Notes under the pieces: generated by a model
The model's input: only the letters and a program-made list of their open reading frames with translations
The model's database searches: none
What the model was told of the DNA's origin: nothing
Virus record (IMG/VR): IMGVR_UViG_3300025127_000031
Coordinates: 1 to 60,802 of that record
Source of the DNA: a virus
Reading direction: 5' to 3' (one strand)
Length of the DNA stretch: 60,802 nucleotides
Translations under genes and position numbers: made by a program
Shown here: piece after piece, positions 42,172 to 50,379 of the stretch
Position numbering within the stretch: the stretch's first letter is position 1
How the letters are laid out: the number at the start of each line of letters is the position of its first letter

Positions 42172-42342
42172 TTAAGTTTCCGTTTCTAAGCACTCAGGCC
42201 ATGTTTTTGTTTTAAAAACTTCATGTATATTTTGACGTTGTTGATGATTCTCTGGTCTTTGAAAAAACGGATCATCATACAAACGTTCAATAGCTCCATG
42301 ATACTGGGAACAACTCATCATCCAGGCAAGCAATACTTCCAT
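42172..42342 (-). CDS. Small aromatic-rich protein
   Basis: A 56-residue protein from ATG 42340-42342: MEVLLAWMMSCSQYHGAIER, then DDPFFQRPENHQQRQNIHEV, ending KTWPECLETET. It contains two Cys and several aromatic residues. Sits in a run of six tiny genes between portal and terminase. No known family. Confidence 0.5.
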   Translation of the reverse strand: MEVLLAWMMSCSQYHGAIERLYDDPFFQRPENHQQRQNIHEVFKTKTWPECLETET

Positions 42343-42461
42343 TATTTATTCATGTATTTACCAGCAAGCTTGTCAAGTTTTTTGGCTTGGCTAGCGTGCA
42401 TCTTTGCACTGCCTTTTAGCTGTTTAGAAATTTTTTGTAAGTCTTTAACTTGTTTTTTCAT
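42342..42461 (-). CDS. 39-residue Lys-rich peptide
   Basis: A 39-residue helical, strongly basic peptide (MKKQVKDLQKISKQLKGSAK), overlapping the next start by one base (TAATG type). Helical repeats of Lys and Leu suggest membrane or nucleic-acid contact. Too small for a confident family call. Confidence 0.5.
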   Translation of the reverse strand: MKKQVKDLQKISKQLKGSAKMHASQAKKLDKLAGKYMNK

Positions 42462-42466
42462 GATGA

Positions 42467-42673
42467 TCAAGGTTTAGTAATTTTTAAAATTTCATTGACA
42501 ACCTGAGGAGAGTAACCGCTATTTTTTAATTGGGATACCGCAAAAGGATATTGAAAATCTAATAAAGCTTTTTGAAGTTCAGCGTTGTTGGTTTGCCGCG
42601 CAAGAGAATGCATTAATTTTTGATCTGGAAAAATTTCGGGTGTGTAATTATTATATTTACCTGCTATTCTCAT
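42467..42673 (-). CDS. Small helical protein
   Basis: A 68-residue protein: MRIAGKYNNYTPEIFPDQKL, LARQTNNAELQKALLDFQYP and GYSPQVVNEILKITKP. It resembles two or three packed helices; no catalytic residue pattern. Start shares ATGA with the previous gene's stop, implying co-translation. Confidence 0.55.
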   Translation of the reverse strand: MRIAGKYNNYTPEIFPDQKLMHSLARQTNNAELQKALLDFQYPFAVSQLKNSGYSPQVVNEILKITKP

Positions 42674-42957
42674 GAGTTTTTCTCCTTAGCTTTCTTGGCT
42701 GCAGTAGCAGCTTTTTTACTTTTCTCATATTGGTCTTTAGTTTGCCAATCTTCTTTACCCCATTTTTTCAAAGATTTTTGTTTTTTACCTTCACCACCTT
42801 TATAACCGCCACCTTTCTTCTTGTATTCAGCAGCAACCATTTGTGCTTTCCGAGCAGACCACTGACCAGGCTTACCACCTTTACTACCAGCGGTGATGCG
42901 CTTTTTAATTGATTCGCGCAGTCCTGGTTTTGTATATTTGGAATCGTCTTGTGCCAT
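42670..42957 (-). CDS. DUF5872-like small basic protein
   Basis: A 95-residue protein. YTKPGLRESIKKRITAGSKG, GKPGQWSARKAQMVAAEYKK and QKSLKKWGKEDWQT follow the 'PGLRE.IK..I.AG.KGGKPGQWSARKAQ' pattern used to define DUF5872, a family common in phages and some large viruses. The C-terminus is Lys/Ala-rich. Likely a DNA- or RNA-binding structural peptide; activity unknown. Confidence 0.78.
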   Translation of the reverse strand: MAQDDSKYTKPGLRESIKKRITAGSKGGKPGQWSARKAQMVAAEYKKKGGGYKGGEGKKQKSLKKWGKEDWQTKDQYEKSKKAATAAKKAKEKNS

Positions 42958-43322
42958 TAGCTTACATATTTATTTTGAAAGCCCATGGGTAAACCTTGCG
43001 CTTGCTGAAGAGGAAGTGGAATAAATTGCATTTCTTCTTCTCTTTTTTCTTCTCCTCGATAAGGCAAATATGGACCAAAGCGATAAGGAGACTGACCCCC
43101 TGGAATTTCAAAGCTAGGTGTAGCAGTTATATAAGGAAGCGTTTGTATGTTTCCTGGAGCACCAGGGATGTTTAATCCTCCGCTATAACGAGGAGCACGG
43201 TAAAAAGGATTCTCTGGATAAGCTTCTTGATCAGTTAAAAAACCACGGCCTGGATAATATGTCCTGGGTATTTCATCCATAGGAAAAGAATATCCTTGTT
43301 GTTGAGCTACTAAATTATTCAT
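42957..43322 (-). CDS. Uncharacterised Pro/Gly-rich protein
   Basis: A 121-residue protein with many Pro, Tyr and Gly (RTYYPGRGFLTDQEAYPENP, RYSGGLNIPGAPGNIQTLP) and an acidic-basic stretch (YRGEEKREEEMQ). Probably an extended, disordered chain; small virion or assembly proteins often look like this. One-base overlap with the DUF5872-like start. Confidence 0.5.
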   Translation of the reverse strand: MNNLVAQQQGYSFPMDEIPRTYYPGRGFLTDQEAYPENPFYRAPRYSGGLNIPGAPGNIQTLPYITATPSFEIPGGQSPYRFGPYLPYRGEEKREEEMQFIPLPLQQAQGLPMGFQNKYVS

Positions 43323-43340
43323 CTAATTTAAAACTTTTTA

Positions 43341-43520
43341 TTATTCTAAAGGTTCAAAGCCTCCTTCACCATTTAAACGTTGAATAATAATTCCATCACC
43401 TTTTATATCCCAAGTTAATAAAGTTTCAGGTTCCCAACCTAGGGTTTCAATGACTTCTTCTGGAATTTGAACGTATAAATCACCATTTTCTAGTTCTTCA
43501 ACTTCAATAAAGTAACTCAT
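43341..43520 (-). CDS. AbrB/MazE-like swapped-hairpin protein
   Basis: A 59-residue protein: ELENGDLYVQIPEEVIETLG and WEPETLLTWDIKGDGIIIQR follow the SpoVT-AbrB pattern 'g.l.v.iP.evle.LGw..Gd.l'. This fold dimerises to bind DNA in regulators and antitoxins. No toxin partner is seen nearby, so a regulator or a structural use is more likely than a toxin-antitoxin pair. ATGA overlap with the next gene. Confidence 0.65.
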   Translation of the reverse strand: MSYFIEVEELENGDLYVQIPEEVIETLGWEPETLLTWDIKGDGIIIQRLNGEGGFEPLE

Positions 43521-43741
43521 TTGGAAAGGATCTTTTCCACAAGTTTATCAAGTTTATTATTAATTTCACTAAACTCATCATTCATTCTTTCCATCTCTCG
43601 TATATAATCTTGTTTTAAAACGTATTCAAGGGGTAGTCGATCAATGCGATCTTCTAGGCTACGCATTCGACCAAAGACTTTACTAATAAACCAACCGCCA
43701 CCAGAGACAGCTGCAATACCTAAAGCTACGAGTTGTTCCAT
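43517..43741 (-). CDS. Small membrane protein with coiled coil next to terminase
   Basis: A 74-residue protein from the ATG at 43739-43741, which overlaps the terminase stop by one base. MEQLVALGIAAVSGGGWFIS is a membrane helix with a Gly-rich end, and the rest is a charged coiled coil (RSLEDRIDRLPLEYVL, REMERMNDEFSEINNKLDKL). This design occurs beside terminase genes in several cyanophages. It could be a holin or anchor for packaging. An upstream in-frame start lies inside the terminase gene. Confidence 0.65.
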   Translation of the reverse strand: MEQLVALGIAAVSGGGWFISKVFGRMRSLEDRIDRLPLEYVLKQDYIREMERMNDEFSEINNKLDKLVEKILSK

Positions 43742-45267
43742 TAGTAATCCAACTGGAGTTTTCCTTTGCGAGTTAATCCTGTAATAAGCCATACCAATGC
43801 ATCAACACAGTCATCATGAGAGCTAACGCCAAAATTTGTAAGCTCTTCAAACATTGTCGTAAAGTTTCGGTATCTGTTAAATACTATTTTACGGTCTTCA
43901 AACATTCCCATGATTCCACGAAAACGTGCAAGTTTATCTGCTCTGAAGCCTTTGACAGGATGCCAAATTAAATTATACAAACCCTCATTATTTAAACAAA
44001 TACGTTTAAAGTCAGCTTCTAAAGAAGCCTGGTATTGCACAGCTTCTGACCAAATATCACACGTTGAATATGTTGGAAAATATGTACCATCTTCTTGACA
44101 ACCAATGACTGACCAGTCATTAAGAAGCTCTTTTAATGCATCTAATTTTTCTAGGTTACCCATAACACGTAACCTTCTGTAATCAATAATATGGATTTTA
44201 TCGCCAATTCGCCCACCAAGAACCATGACGGTATAGTCATTTTTCTCTTTGGTACCTGCAGAAAGGTCAACTCCAATACCAAGTGTGTCAAATTCGGTTG
44301 CAATTTCTGCTTTTACTAGTAACTCTGGTGCCAGGGACAGCTCATTTTGCCTGACAATTTGATTCATATATTGAAAAGAAAAAGCAATAGGGGCTTGCCT
44401 CTTCTTCTCTTTTAGATAATCTAAGGACCACATTGCAGGCCAATATGACTCCTCTTCGCCCGTTACGTCATTATTTAAAATGGCAGAAAGGACAATCTGC
44501 ATCCAGTTATTATTTGGACAGAACGTGGTCGAATGAATGTCATCATGACGGAAGCGTGTACCAAGACAAATCGCACGACCTCCTTCAAACATCGTTGGAG
44601 CAATCACGGCGTTCCAGTTATCCTGCATCATCTTGCGGATGTCTGGGTTGCCAATATCTGAAGCAGATTTTATTGGGTCATCAATTATCACAAGTTGAGA
44701 ACGTTTTGAAGTCACAGAACCCTTGAGTCCTGCGGCACATAAAGTAAACTGTTCTTCACCTGTTGTATCAATACCAGCAAATTTATGGTCGATAGACCAG
44801 TATTCATTACTTGTAACGTTTTTGAGCAACTTAACGGTAGGGAATACCTCTTGATATTTTTTTGATTCAATAATTCGTTTGATTGTTGCTGATTTAGATC
44901 TTGCAATGTCAACCGTATAACTCAAATAAAGAATTTGTAATGGTTTTTTTGCTTGTGTATGAATACCAATAGCCCAAGCAGTAAATAAACCAAGTACTGT
45001 AGATTTAGCTGATCCTCTAGGACCAAGTAAATCAATATTGGGACCGGCAATTTTTAAAAGGCAAGAGCTATCATTATTTGTTACAAGTTGTTTATGCCAT
45101 TCTTTATGGTGTTCTGCTGGAGGTTTATCGGCTACATAAGAACAAAAAAAACCAAAATCTTCTCTAGCTTTCTCAAATAACTCTTCTTTACTGCTTTTAC
45201 GAACTTTATGTTTTTTCGCAGCAGCCTGTGCGTTACGTCGGTAAGCTAGATGAAGATGAGAAGGCAC
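43741..45267 (-). CDS. terL: Terminase large subunit
   Basis: A 508-residue DNA-packaging motor. The ATPase has Walker A LLGPRGSAKST (80-90) and Walker B QLVIIDDP (191-198), and an AGLKGSVTSKRS-type coupling segment before it. The nuclease domain starts with IGVDLSAGTKEKNDYTVMVL (331-350, D334 as metal ligand) and ends with SHDDCVDALVWLI near the C-terminus. It cuts and threads phage DNA through the portal. The gene lies just upstream of the portal group in transcription order. Confidence 0.92.
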   Translation of the reverse strand: MPSHLHLAYRRNAQAAAKKHKVRKSSKEELFEKAREDFGFFCSYVADKPPAEHHKEWHKQLVTNNDSSCLLKIAGPNIDLLGPRGSAKSTVLGLFTAWAIGIHTQAKKPLQILYLSYTVDIARSKSATIKRIIESKKYQEVFPTVKLLKNVTSNEYWSIDHKFAGIDTTGEEQFTLCAAGLKGSVTSKRSQLVIIDDPIKSASDIGNPDIRKMMQDNWNAVIAPTMFEGGRAICLGTRFRHDDIHSTTFCPNNNWMQIVLSAILNNDVTGEEESYWPAMWSLDYLKEKKRQAPIAFSFQYMNQIVRQNELSLAPELLVKAEIATEFDTLGIGVDLSAGTKEKNDYTVMVLGGRIGDKIHIIDYRRLRVMGNLEKLDALKELLNDWSVIGCQEDGTYFPTYSTCDIWSEAVQYQASLEADFKRICLNNEGLYNLIWHPVKGFRADKLARFRGIMGMFEDRKIVFNRYRNFTTMFEELTNFGVSSHDDCVDALVWLITGLTRKGKLQLDY

Positions 45268-45297
45268 TATTTAACCTCTTGTTACTTAAATAGTACC

Positions 45298-45459
45298 TTA
45301 CTTCTTATCTTTGTCTTCTTTTTTATCTTTATGTTTTTTAGCTGCTTTAGCTGCCTTTAACCCTTTTTCTGCAGATTCTTCTGCATCTTTGCCCTTCTTG
45401 GATTCATTTTTCTTTTTAAAGTGCTCCAGGAGTTGGGGCGGCATTTTATTCTTTGCCAT
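45298..45459 (-). CDS. Small Lys-rich protein
   Basis: A 53-residue protein: MAKNKMPPQLLEHFKKKNES followed by Ala/Lys repeats (KGLKAAKAAKKHKDKKEDKD). The 'MPP.LLE.FKKK' start is familiar from small phage proteins with no known role. It lies between the terminase and the 74-residue gene with minimal spacing. Probably a DNA-contacting assembly or packaging helper. Confidence 0.6.
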   Translation of the reverse strand: MAKNKMPPQLLEHFKKKNESKKGKDAEESAEKGLKAAKAAKKHKDKKEDKDKK

Positions 45460-45460
45460 T

Positions 45461-45685
45461 TTATTTAGACCGAGCGTTTAACAATTGTTGGAATTTATCC
45501 GAAGGATCAACACCTGGTTCGAGTGAATCAGCGTTGGAAGGTAAAGGAGAAGGGGCTAAATCAGTCGCCGCATTTTGTGGTGGCTGATTAGGCAATGTAG
45601 GAACATTATAGTTCCGATTCTTCTCCAAATCAGTCAGCATTTGTAATACTGACATTCTTGTAAAAGATGGGCTATTTTGTTCCAT
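45461..45685 (-). CDS. Small Pro/Asn-rich protein upstream of terminase
   Basis: A 74-residue protein. One N-terminal helix (SVLQMLTDLEKNRNYN) is followed by a Pro/Asn/Ser-rich chain and a short helical end (SDKFQQLLNARSK). It ends two bases before the next gene starts. Function not recognised. Confidence 0.5.
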   Translation of the reverse strand: MEQNSPSFTRMSVLQMLTDLEKNRNYNVPTLPNQPPQNAATDLAPSPLPSNADSLEPGVDPSDKFQQLLNARSK

Positions 45686-45690
45686 ACATA

Positions 45691-46266
45691 TTAATCTTCA
45701 AATTGCATTCTAGCCCAAACAGACATTGAAGCCTCTTGTAAAGGTCCTTCAATAGGATCATCTTTAAAAATAGAAGCAACTTCACGTAATGCACGGTCAG
45801 CACCAGCCATCAAAAGACCTTTACGGTCACGAGAAGAAACAAAAGAATCAACCTGGGAGATAGTTCCACGCAATTCTTTTTGCATAGCAGCAATGCGAGC
45901 AACACCGACATCTCGCTTAACCGCATAGTTTTCAATATCCATTCTTAACTTTCTAATGTCTTCTTGCATTTCTTCAATCTCATGCAACAAAACTTTAAGA
46001 TGATCTGGTTTTAAAAAATTATCTTTTAACCATAAATCAACAGCTACAATACTACTGTCATAACCAAGAAACTTAGCATACAAATAAACCTGTATAACAG
46101 AGAAAGATTCCTCTGCAAAAGAACAGAAAGACTCCTTGGTCGAGCTGTCTAAATTATCTACCCAATGGTTAAAGACTTTTAAGTCAATATCAGAATCGGT
46201 ATGCTTGTTGGGCCTGGCGGTAATCCCGGTCTTCGTCTTTTTCAGAGAATCGCTGCTTTTGCTCAT
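45691..46266 (-). CDS. Helical protein, candidate small terminase subunit
   Basis: A 191-residue protein from the ATG at 46264-46266; longer starts fall in the overlapping frame. The middle is a long charged coiled coil (LHEIEEMQEDIRKLRMDIEN), preceded by a helix-rich domain (FSVIQVYLYAKFLGYDSSIV). An N-terminal DNA-binding-type domain plus coiled coil near the large terminase suggests a small terminase subunit, but no helix-turn-helix is clear. It overlaps the gene at 46190 by 77 bases. Confidence 0.5.
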   Translation of the reverse strand: MSKSSDSLKKTKTGITARPNKHTDSDIDLKVFNHWVDNLDSSTKESFCSFAEESFSVIQVYLYAKFLGYDSSIVAVDLWLKDNFLKPDHLKVLLHEIEEMQEDIRKLRMDIENYAVKRDVGVARIAAMQKELRGTISQVDSFVSSRDRKGLLMAGADRALREVASIFKDDPIEGPLQEASMSVWARMQFED

Positions 46267-46441
46267 TAGTCTTACGTTCTTCTTCTGCAAGATTACTCTG
46301 TTTCTTCATGGTTGAACCAACAGAAACATCCTGGAAGATTTTTACTGCTTTAGCCGCTTGACGTGCTTTATCTTCATCAAAGAAAAGATTAGTTACGTCA
46401 TCAGCATCCTCATCATACATTGCACTGATTGCATCAGCCAT
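46190..46441 (-). CDS. Small acidic-basic protein
   Basis: An 83-residue protein: acidic N-terminus (SAMYDEDADDVTNLFFDEDK), then a helix and a Lys/Glu/Arg-rich end (KDEDRDYRQAQQAYRF). It overlaps the following gene by 77 bases in another frame and its start overlaps the previous stop by eight bases. The region therefore codes twice; both frames look protein-like. Confidence 0.5.
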   Translation of the reverse strand: MADAISAMYDEDADDVTNLFFDEDKARQAAKAVKIFQDVSVGSTMKKQSNLAEEERKTNEQKQRFSEKDEDRDYRQAQQAYRF

Positions 46442-46619
46442 CTTTATTATCGCTCCTAGAGAAAGTAGAGTCTTCTTTGTCTTCCAGGGGGAAGTTATCG
46501 GGAGAAGACTCGTTTAATGCCTTTTCCTTTGCGTAGTCATAGGCGACTTGTGCTGCTTTTTTATAAGCATCAAGCTCCCCGCCTGTTGTGTAATTTTCAT
46601 CAGGAGAAGGCTTTTTCAC
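46434..46619 (-). CDS. Small acidic protein
   Basis: A 61-residue protein with a short amphipathic helix (GELDAYKKAAQVAYDYAKEK) and an acidic, Ser-rich tail (EDKEDSTFSRSDNKDG). Eight-base overlap with the next gene. No family recognised. Confidence 0.45.
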   Translation of the reverse strand: MKKPSPDENYTTGGELDAYKKAAQVAYDYAKEKALNESSPDNFPLEDKEDSTFSRSDNKDG

Positions 46620-46626
46620 AAGACGA

Positions 46627-46869
46627 TCAGAAGTTGCTCATCATGGAAGCTAGACCCTGTGAATAGATATCACGACGGCCTTCAACAGACTTTTGACGTT
46701 GCTGACGCATCTTGGATCCTTCTAACTTACCCAGGAGTTGTTCAAAGTCTTCAATGGGGACAGTAGCATTATCAAACCCAGCTTCGCCAGGTAGCGCCTC
46801 GCGCTTGTTACCATCCTCCAACTCAATCATTGCGACGCCGTCTACAAACGATAGATCACCTGCTGCCAT
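46627..46869 (-). CDS. Protein with duplicated C-terminal module, copy 2
   Basis: An 80-residue protein. The first 34 residues form a small beta-like part (DLSFVDGVAMIELEDGNKRE). Residues 35-80 repeat the C-terminal module of the protein at 23,976-24,401 with four differences in 46. The two genes lie on opposite strands about 22 kb apart and differ widely at the codon level, so selection has kept the protein, not a recent copy. Position near terminase suggests a packaging or assembly role for the module. Confidence 0.65.
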   Translation of the reverse strand: MAAGDLSFVDGVAMIELEDGNKREALPGEAGFDNATVPIEDFEQLLGKLEGSKMRQQRQKSVEGRRDIYSQGLASMMSNF

Positions 46870-46916
46870 GGTATTTAAAAATTACACTATAAAAATTATA
46901 ATACAAACTAATCAGG

Positions 46917-47600
46917 TCAACCGATAGAATTCCAGAAACCAGCCATCATTTGTCCGTACATGTTGGTACGTGCAATATCTTGATCACCTGCTGTGCGAAT
47001 TTCTTGAATTGCTTTATCAAATTTTCCACGTTCTGTAATACCAGAAACACTGTACTTACCTTGCATTTCTGCAACATCTAGCAATCCTTGATTAATAATA
47101 TTCTGGAGATTTAAACCATAAGCAATGTCTTTATCTTTGAAATCACGTAAGCGAGCATCTTCAACTGTTGTTGTATATTCTGTTAAATCACGCTCTCTTG
47201 CGTCAAGTAAGTTATAACCAGATAAGGTAACTTGGCTTCCATATATATCAGCACCTGCATAAATACCAGCAACAGCTTCATTTGAAGCTGTTTCAATGTT
47301 TGCAATTGCTACATTATTTAAACGATCTTTATCCCTTTGTTGTCCTTCAAAAAGTTGTTGATCTTCTCGCCCTAATTCTTCATAACCATAAATTTGATCA
47401 AGGTAACCTGTATACTCGTCTAAAAACTCTGCTGGATCTTGTACTCCTACGCTTGTATCCAGTGCATCATCGAAATAATCTGCTTTATATTCTTTAAACA
47501 AAGATTTATCATTATCATAATAACCTTTTTGTTCATCAGTTAAATCGCTCCATTTAATATTTCCATCTGCTCTTTTAATAATGCCTTTTTTCTTGCCCAT
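46917..47600 (-). CDS. Probable internal virion protein, helical
   Basis: A 227-residue protein with an acidic N-terminal part (DLTDEQKGYYDNDKSLFKEY) and long helices (NVAIANIETASNEAVAGIYA, LLDVAEMQGKYSVSGITERG). No Cys or catalytic motif. It stands first in a chain of five proteins of related composition up to 52,052. Such chains in short-tailed phages encode proteins packed inside the head. Confidence 0.55.
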   Translation of the reverse strand: MGKKKGIIKRADGNIKWSDLTDEQKGYYDNDKSLFKEYKADYFDDALDTSVGVQDPAEFLDEYTGYLDQIYGYEELGREDQQLFEGQQRDKDRLNNVAIANIETASNEAVAGIYAGADIYGSQVTLSGYNLLDARERDLTEYTTTVEDARLRDFKDKDIAYGLNLQNIINQGLLDVAEMQGKYSVSGITERGKFDKAIQEIRTAGDQDIARTNMYGQMMAGFWNSIG

Positions 47601-47649
47601 GTCAGTATCCTATAAAAACAATAAGTAACCTGATAATATCTATGCTAAC

Positions 47650-48327
47650 TTATGCGAACGCATTTGAAGCAGCTGCTTGTGATTGCTTTCTACCCGCTTT
47701 AATAATATCTGGTGTTTTAAATAAAAGGCCACCCGTTTCAGGATCAAGTCTTCCTGGACCAAATTGGGCCATTAAACTATAATCTTGTTCACCCATGCTT
47801 CTAAACCCTGGGAATAAAGAGGCAATTTGATTACTAGCTCCAGAGGTAATCGATGATGGTGATCCAAGTTGCCCTGTACGCTTTAATGATTCATATGTAT
47901 CATCTACAAATGATTGAGATGCTGTTCGTCCTTTTGATGCAAGTCTAAATTGATCAGCAATTAAATTTTTAGCATCTTTTTTATCAACCGTTCCTGTCAT
48001 AAGATCTTTTACATCTTCATTTAACATAAATTGATTTGGATCACTGTAGCTACTTAATGTAGATAAAGCATAATTACGATCAAACATTGGATTTGTATTA
48101 ACATTTTTATTAAAAAACCCTGCTAATTCACCAAAGTCTTCTTTAGGCATATAAAGATCTTTTGTAAAATCATCCCTGAATTTACCTGCTAATTCATAAG
48201 GATCAAACTGAATAGCACCATAACCTCCTCCGCCTCCTGACGAACCACCGCCACCACCAAACATTTTATTTAAAGCGAAGCCACCTATCGTAGAAACAGC
48301 TGCTCCGGCGATTGCTGGCCAAATCAT
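47650..48327 (-). CDS. Probable internal virion protein with N-terminal Gly-rich membrane segment
   Basis: A 225-residue protein. Residues 1-25 (MIWPAIAGAAVSTIGGFALN) form a Gly-zipper membrane helix, followed by a run of Gly/Ser residues and a helical body (GELAGFFNKNVNTNPMFDRN). The N-terminal Gly-rich helix occurs in several neighbours as well. Likely enters or touches membrane during DNA ejection. Confidence 0.6.
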   Translation of the reverse strand: MIWPAIAGAAVSTIGGFALNKMFGGGGGSSGGGGGYGAIQFDPYELAGKFRDDFTKDLYMPKEDFGELAGFFNKNVNTNPMFDRNYALSTLSSYSDPNQFMLNEDVKDLMTGTVDKKDAKNLIADQFRLASKGRTASQSFVDDTYESLKRTGQLGSPSSITSGASNQIASLFPGFRSMGEQDYSLMAQFGPGRLDPETGGLLFKTPDIIKAGRKQSQAAASNAFA

Positions 48328-48381
48328 TTACATTTACCTCATTATGTATTTATTATCGCAGACCCAAGCCAAAAGTAAAGT

Positions 48382-48873
48382 TTAAGCTAATCCGCCAAAC
48401 ATCCTCTTCCTGGCTGCTGCACGTTGTTCAAAACCAATGCCGCTGTCACCCATGTTTGCACGTGTTACTAACAAATCTTGAAAAGGAGCAGAGCGTTGAA
48501 ATTGTAGATTCCGTTGTGCTGCCTGTTGATCTAAATTTAATCCAAAGCGTGCCATATCTTTTCCAAGATTGGCATTAATCATTGCAGTACCTAGGGCTGC
48601 ATCAGCAGTTAATTGCTGGGCCGCCAACATGCTTCGGCCATAATTATCAGCAGTACGTCCTGCAAAGATGCCACCAAGACCTGCAGCCGCCACTGGCATC
48701 AGATCACTTAATTTAAAGTTACTTAAGAAACCACCACCTCCACTAGATGAGCCGCCTCCTGTAGGGTAATTAATAGCACCTGATGAAAAATCAGGGCCTA
48801 AAGGTGCTGGATTAAAAGAACTTGAAGTAGCATAACCTGCACCTCCTGGATTAAACGGATTAGTAGCAACCAT
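48382..48873 (-). CDS. Probable internal virion protein, Gly-rich
   Basis: A 163-residue protein. A Gly/Ser-rich N-terminal arm (SGAINYPTGGGSSSGGGGF) leads into a hydrophobic Gly/Ala segment (LMPVAAAGLGGIFAG) and an Ala-rich helix (ADAALGTAMINANLGKDMAR). Same style as its neighbour at 47650, with which it may interact. No enzyme motif. Confidence 0.55.
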   Translation of the reverse strand: MVATNPFNPGGAGYATSSSFNPAPLGPDFSSGAINYPTGGGSSSGGGGFLSNFKLSDLMPVAAAGLGGIFAGRTADNYGRSMLAAQQLTADAALGTAMINANLGKDMARFGLNLDQQAAQRNLQFQRSAPFQDLLVTRANMGDSGIGFEQRAAARKRMFGGLA

Positions 48874-48875
48874 AA

Positions 48876-49379
48876 TTATCCAATCAAAGGCATGTTCTGG
48901 AAGTAACGACCTGTCGTTACCTGTGGTGTACTAATTCTACCGAAGTTATCTCTAATACCCGCTAAAGCTGCATCAGCACCTGCGTACTTAGCAAACTTCA
49001 TATCCTTAACCATATTGGGAAGACCCTTATATAAGAAACCCAGCATCGCAGAACGCTCACCATATTTCTGTGCCCGTGCCATTTGACGTGCAGCAATCTC
49101 ATCAGCTAACTCAGCTTGGGTACGGAGATACTCTTCAGATCGATAATACTTTTTATCTTCTTCAGCTTGTTTGTCTTTTTTTATAAGATAATCAACCAAA
49201 GGATCACCAGTAGACTTAGTCTTTGTTTCATCATCTGGTTTTTTATTTTCATCGAAAACATCTAAACTATAGACATCACTGATGTCTGTACCCAAAAAAG
49301 GCATATAGTCACCAGCTACTTTAAAAGGATTCTGCCCTTTCGCATAAGGATTGAAATTGTATTGTGGGAACAAAGACAT
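48876..49379 (-). CDS. Probable virion protein, charged helix
   Basis: A 167-residue protein; I use ATG 49377-49379 rather than the TTG at 49385. The middle is a Lys/Glu/Arg-rich helix (EEYLRTQAELADEIAARQMA) and the end is Gly/Ala-rich (KFAKYAGADAALAGIRDNFG). No membrane segment. Lies two bases from its neighbour at 48873. Confidence 0.5.
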   Translation of the reverse strand: MSLFPQYNFNPYAKGQNPFKVAGDYMPFLGTDISDVYSLDVFDENKKPDDETKTKSTGDPLVDYLIKKDKQAEEDKKYYRSEEYLRTQAELADEIAARQMARAQKYGERSAMLGFLYKGLPNMVKDMKFAKYAGADAALAGIRDNFGRISTPQVTTGRYFQNMPLIG

Positions 49380-49385
49380 AATCAA

Positions 49386-50342
49386 TCAACCAAAGCTAAT
49401 ATTTGGTGCTTGCATCACGCTACCTGCATAAGGATTAGCGGTTAATGCAGTACGTAAGTTAGCACCAGCTTCTGCTTGTGCTCCTGTAGCTAGTTTACCA
49501 GCAGTTGCCACAGTACCTAACATGGCATAATTACCAGCCATTGTATTAGCCATTGCTTGTTGACGTACTAAATCCGCATTCTTCATTTTTTGAATCAACG
49601 GATTCATTGCTTGCATTTGTTGCAACTCTGCTTGCATATAGAACTGAGTTAAATCTTTGGTTGCAGCTAAGTTTTGACCTAGCATTTGTTGGCGAAGGTC
49701 TAAGTCTTGTGATGCAATCTTTCCTCTTGCTGCGAGCTGACTACCAAGCTCACCTTCTTTGCCCTTGGTTGGTTCACCTGTAACTTTACGCTTTACATAC
49801 TCAGTTGCTTGTGCTCCAGAAGGTGCTCCCATCAAGGCACCAACAGTCGGTAAAACAGCCTTAGCTACTCCTCTTACCGGTGCAGGAAGTAAAGCTGCTG
49901 CACCCAGACCTAAAGCAGCACCAAAGCCGCCACCAGCAACAGCACCAGCTGCACCAATTGGGCGTCCTTGCTGAGCTTCACTAACGGCAGTTCCAAGAGC
50001 AGGTAGGGCTGCTAAACCTAAACCAAGACGACCAGGGTTATTTTGAATCGCACGTTGTACTTGTTTAGCACGTTCTCCCATTGGATACAGCATATTTTGA
50101 ATCTGCTGCTGTGCTGCTTGAGCACGTTGTGCCATGGTCATTTCTCTTGATACACCAAGAGTTAAAGGAGTTGTAAATGCTTGTGTTGCACTAAACGTGC
50201 GGCCTTGACCAAGAGAACGTACACCTCCTGCTGTCAACGGTTCTCGACCAGCGCCAATATTAATTGATTCAAGTCCACCAAGATTTCCTACTGCTGGTGC
50301 GCCAACAGAACCTAAATTAGTAGAAGCATATGGTGAATACAT
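49386..50342 (-). CDS. Probable internal virion protein with long hydrophobic segments
   Basis: A 318-residue protein. Residues about 105-175 hold two Gly/Ala-rich hydrophobic stretches (LGLGLAALPALGTAVSEAQQ and GAAGAVAGGGFGAALGLGAA), followed by polar helices and an Asn-rich end. These could form membrane-crossing helices during ejection, as in T7 internal proteins. It follows a longer relative at 50380 in the same style. No known domain. Confidence 0.55.
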   Translation of the reverse strand: MYSPYASTNLGSVGAPAVGNLGGLESINIGAGREPLTAGGVRSLGQGRTFSATQAFTTPLTLGVSREMTMAQRAQAAQQQIQNMLYPMGERAKQVQRAIQNNPGRLGLGLAALPALGTAVSEAQQGRPIGAAGAVAGGGFGAALGLGAAALLPAPVRGVAKAVLPTVGALMGAPSGAQATEYVKRKVTGEPTKGKEGELGSQLAARGKIASQDLDLRQQMLGQNLAATKDLTQFYMQAELQQMQAMNPLIQKMKNADLVRQQAMANTMAGNYAMLGTVATAGKLATGAQAEAGANLRTALTANPYAGSVMQAPNISFG

Positions 50343-50379
50343 CGTTTATTGAAATTTAAATCTGTACTTAAATTCTATA

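Noticed and set aside
41957-42193. A 78-codon minus-strand frame next to the portal gene
   Set aside because: It overlaps the recognisable 69-residue Lys-rich protein in another frame and lacks familiar motifs.
43341-43520. A toxin-antitoxin system based on the AbrB/MazE-like protein
   Set aside because: No toxin-like partner lies next to it; neighbours are a coiled-coil membrane protein and a disordered protein, as in other phage structural regions.
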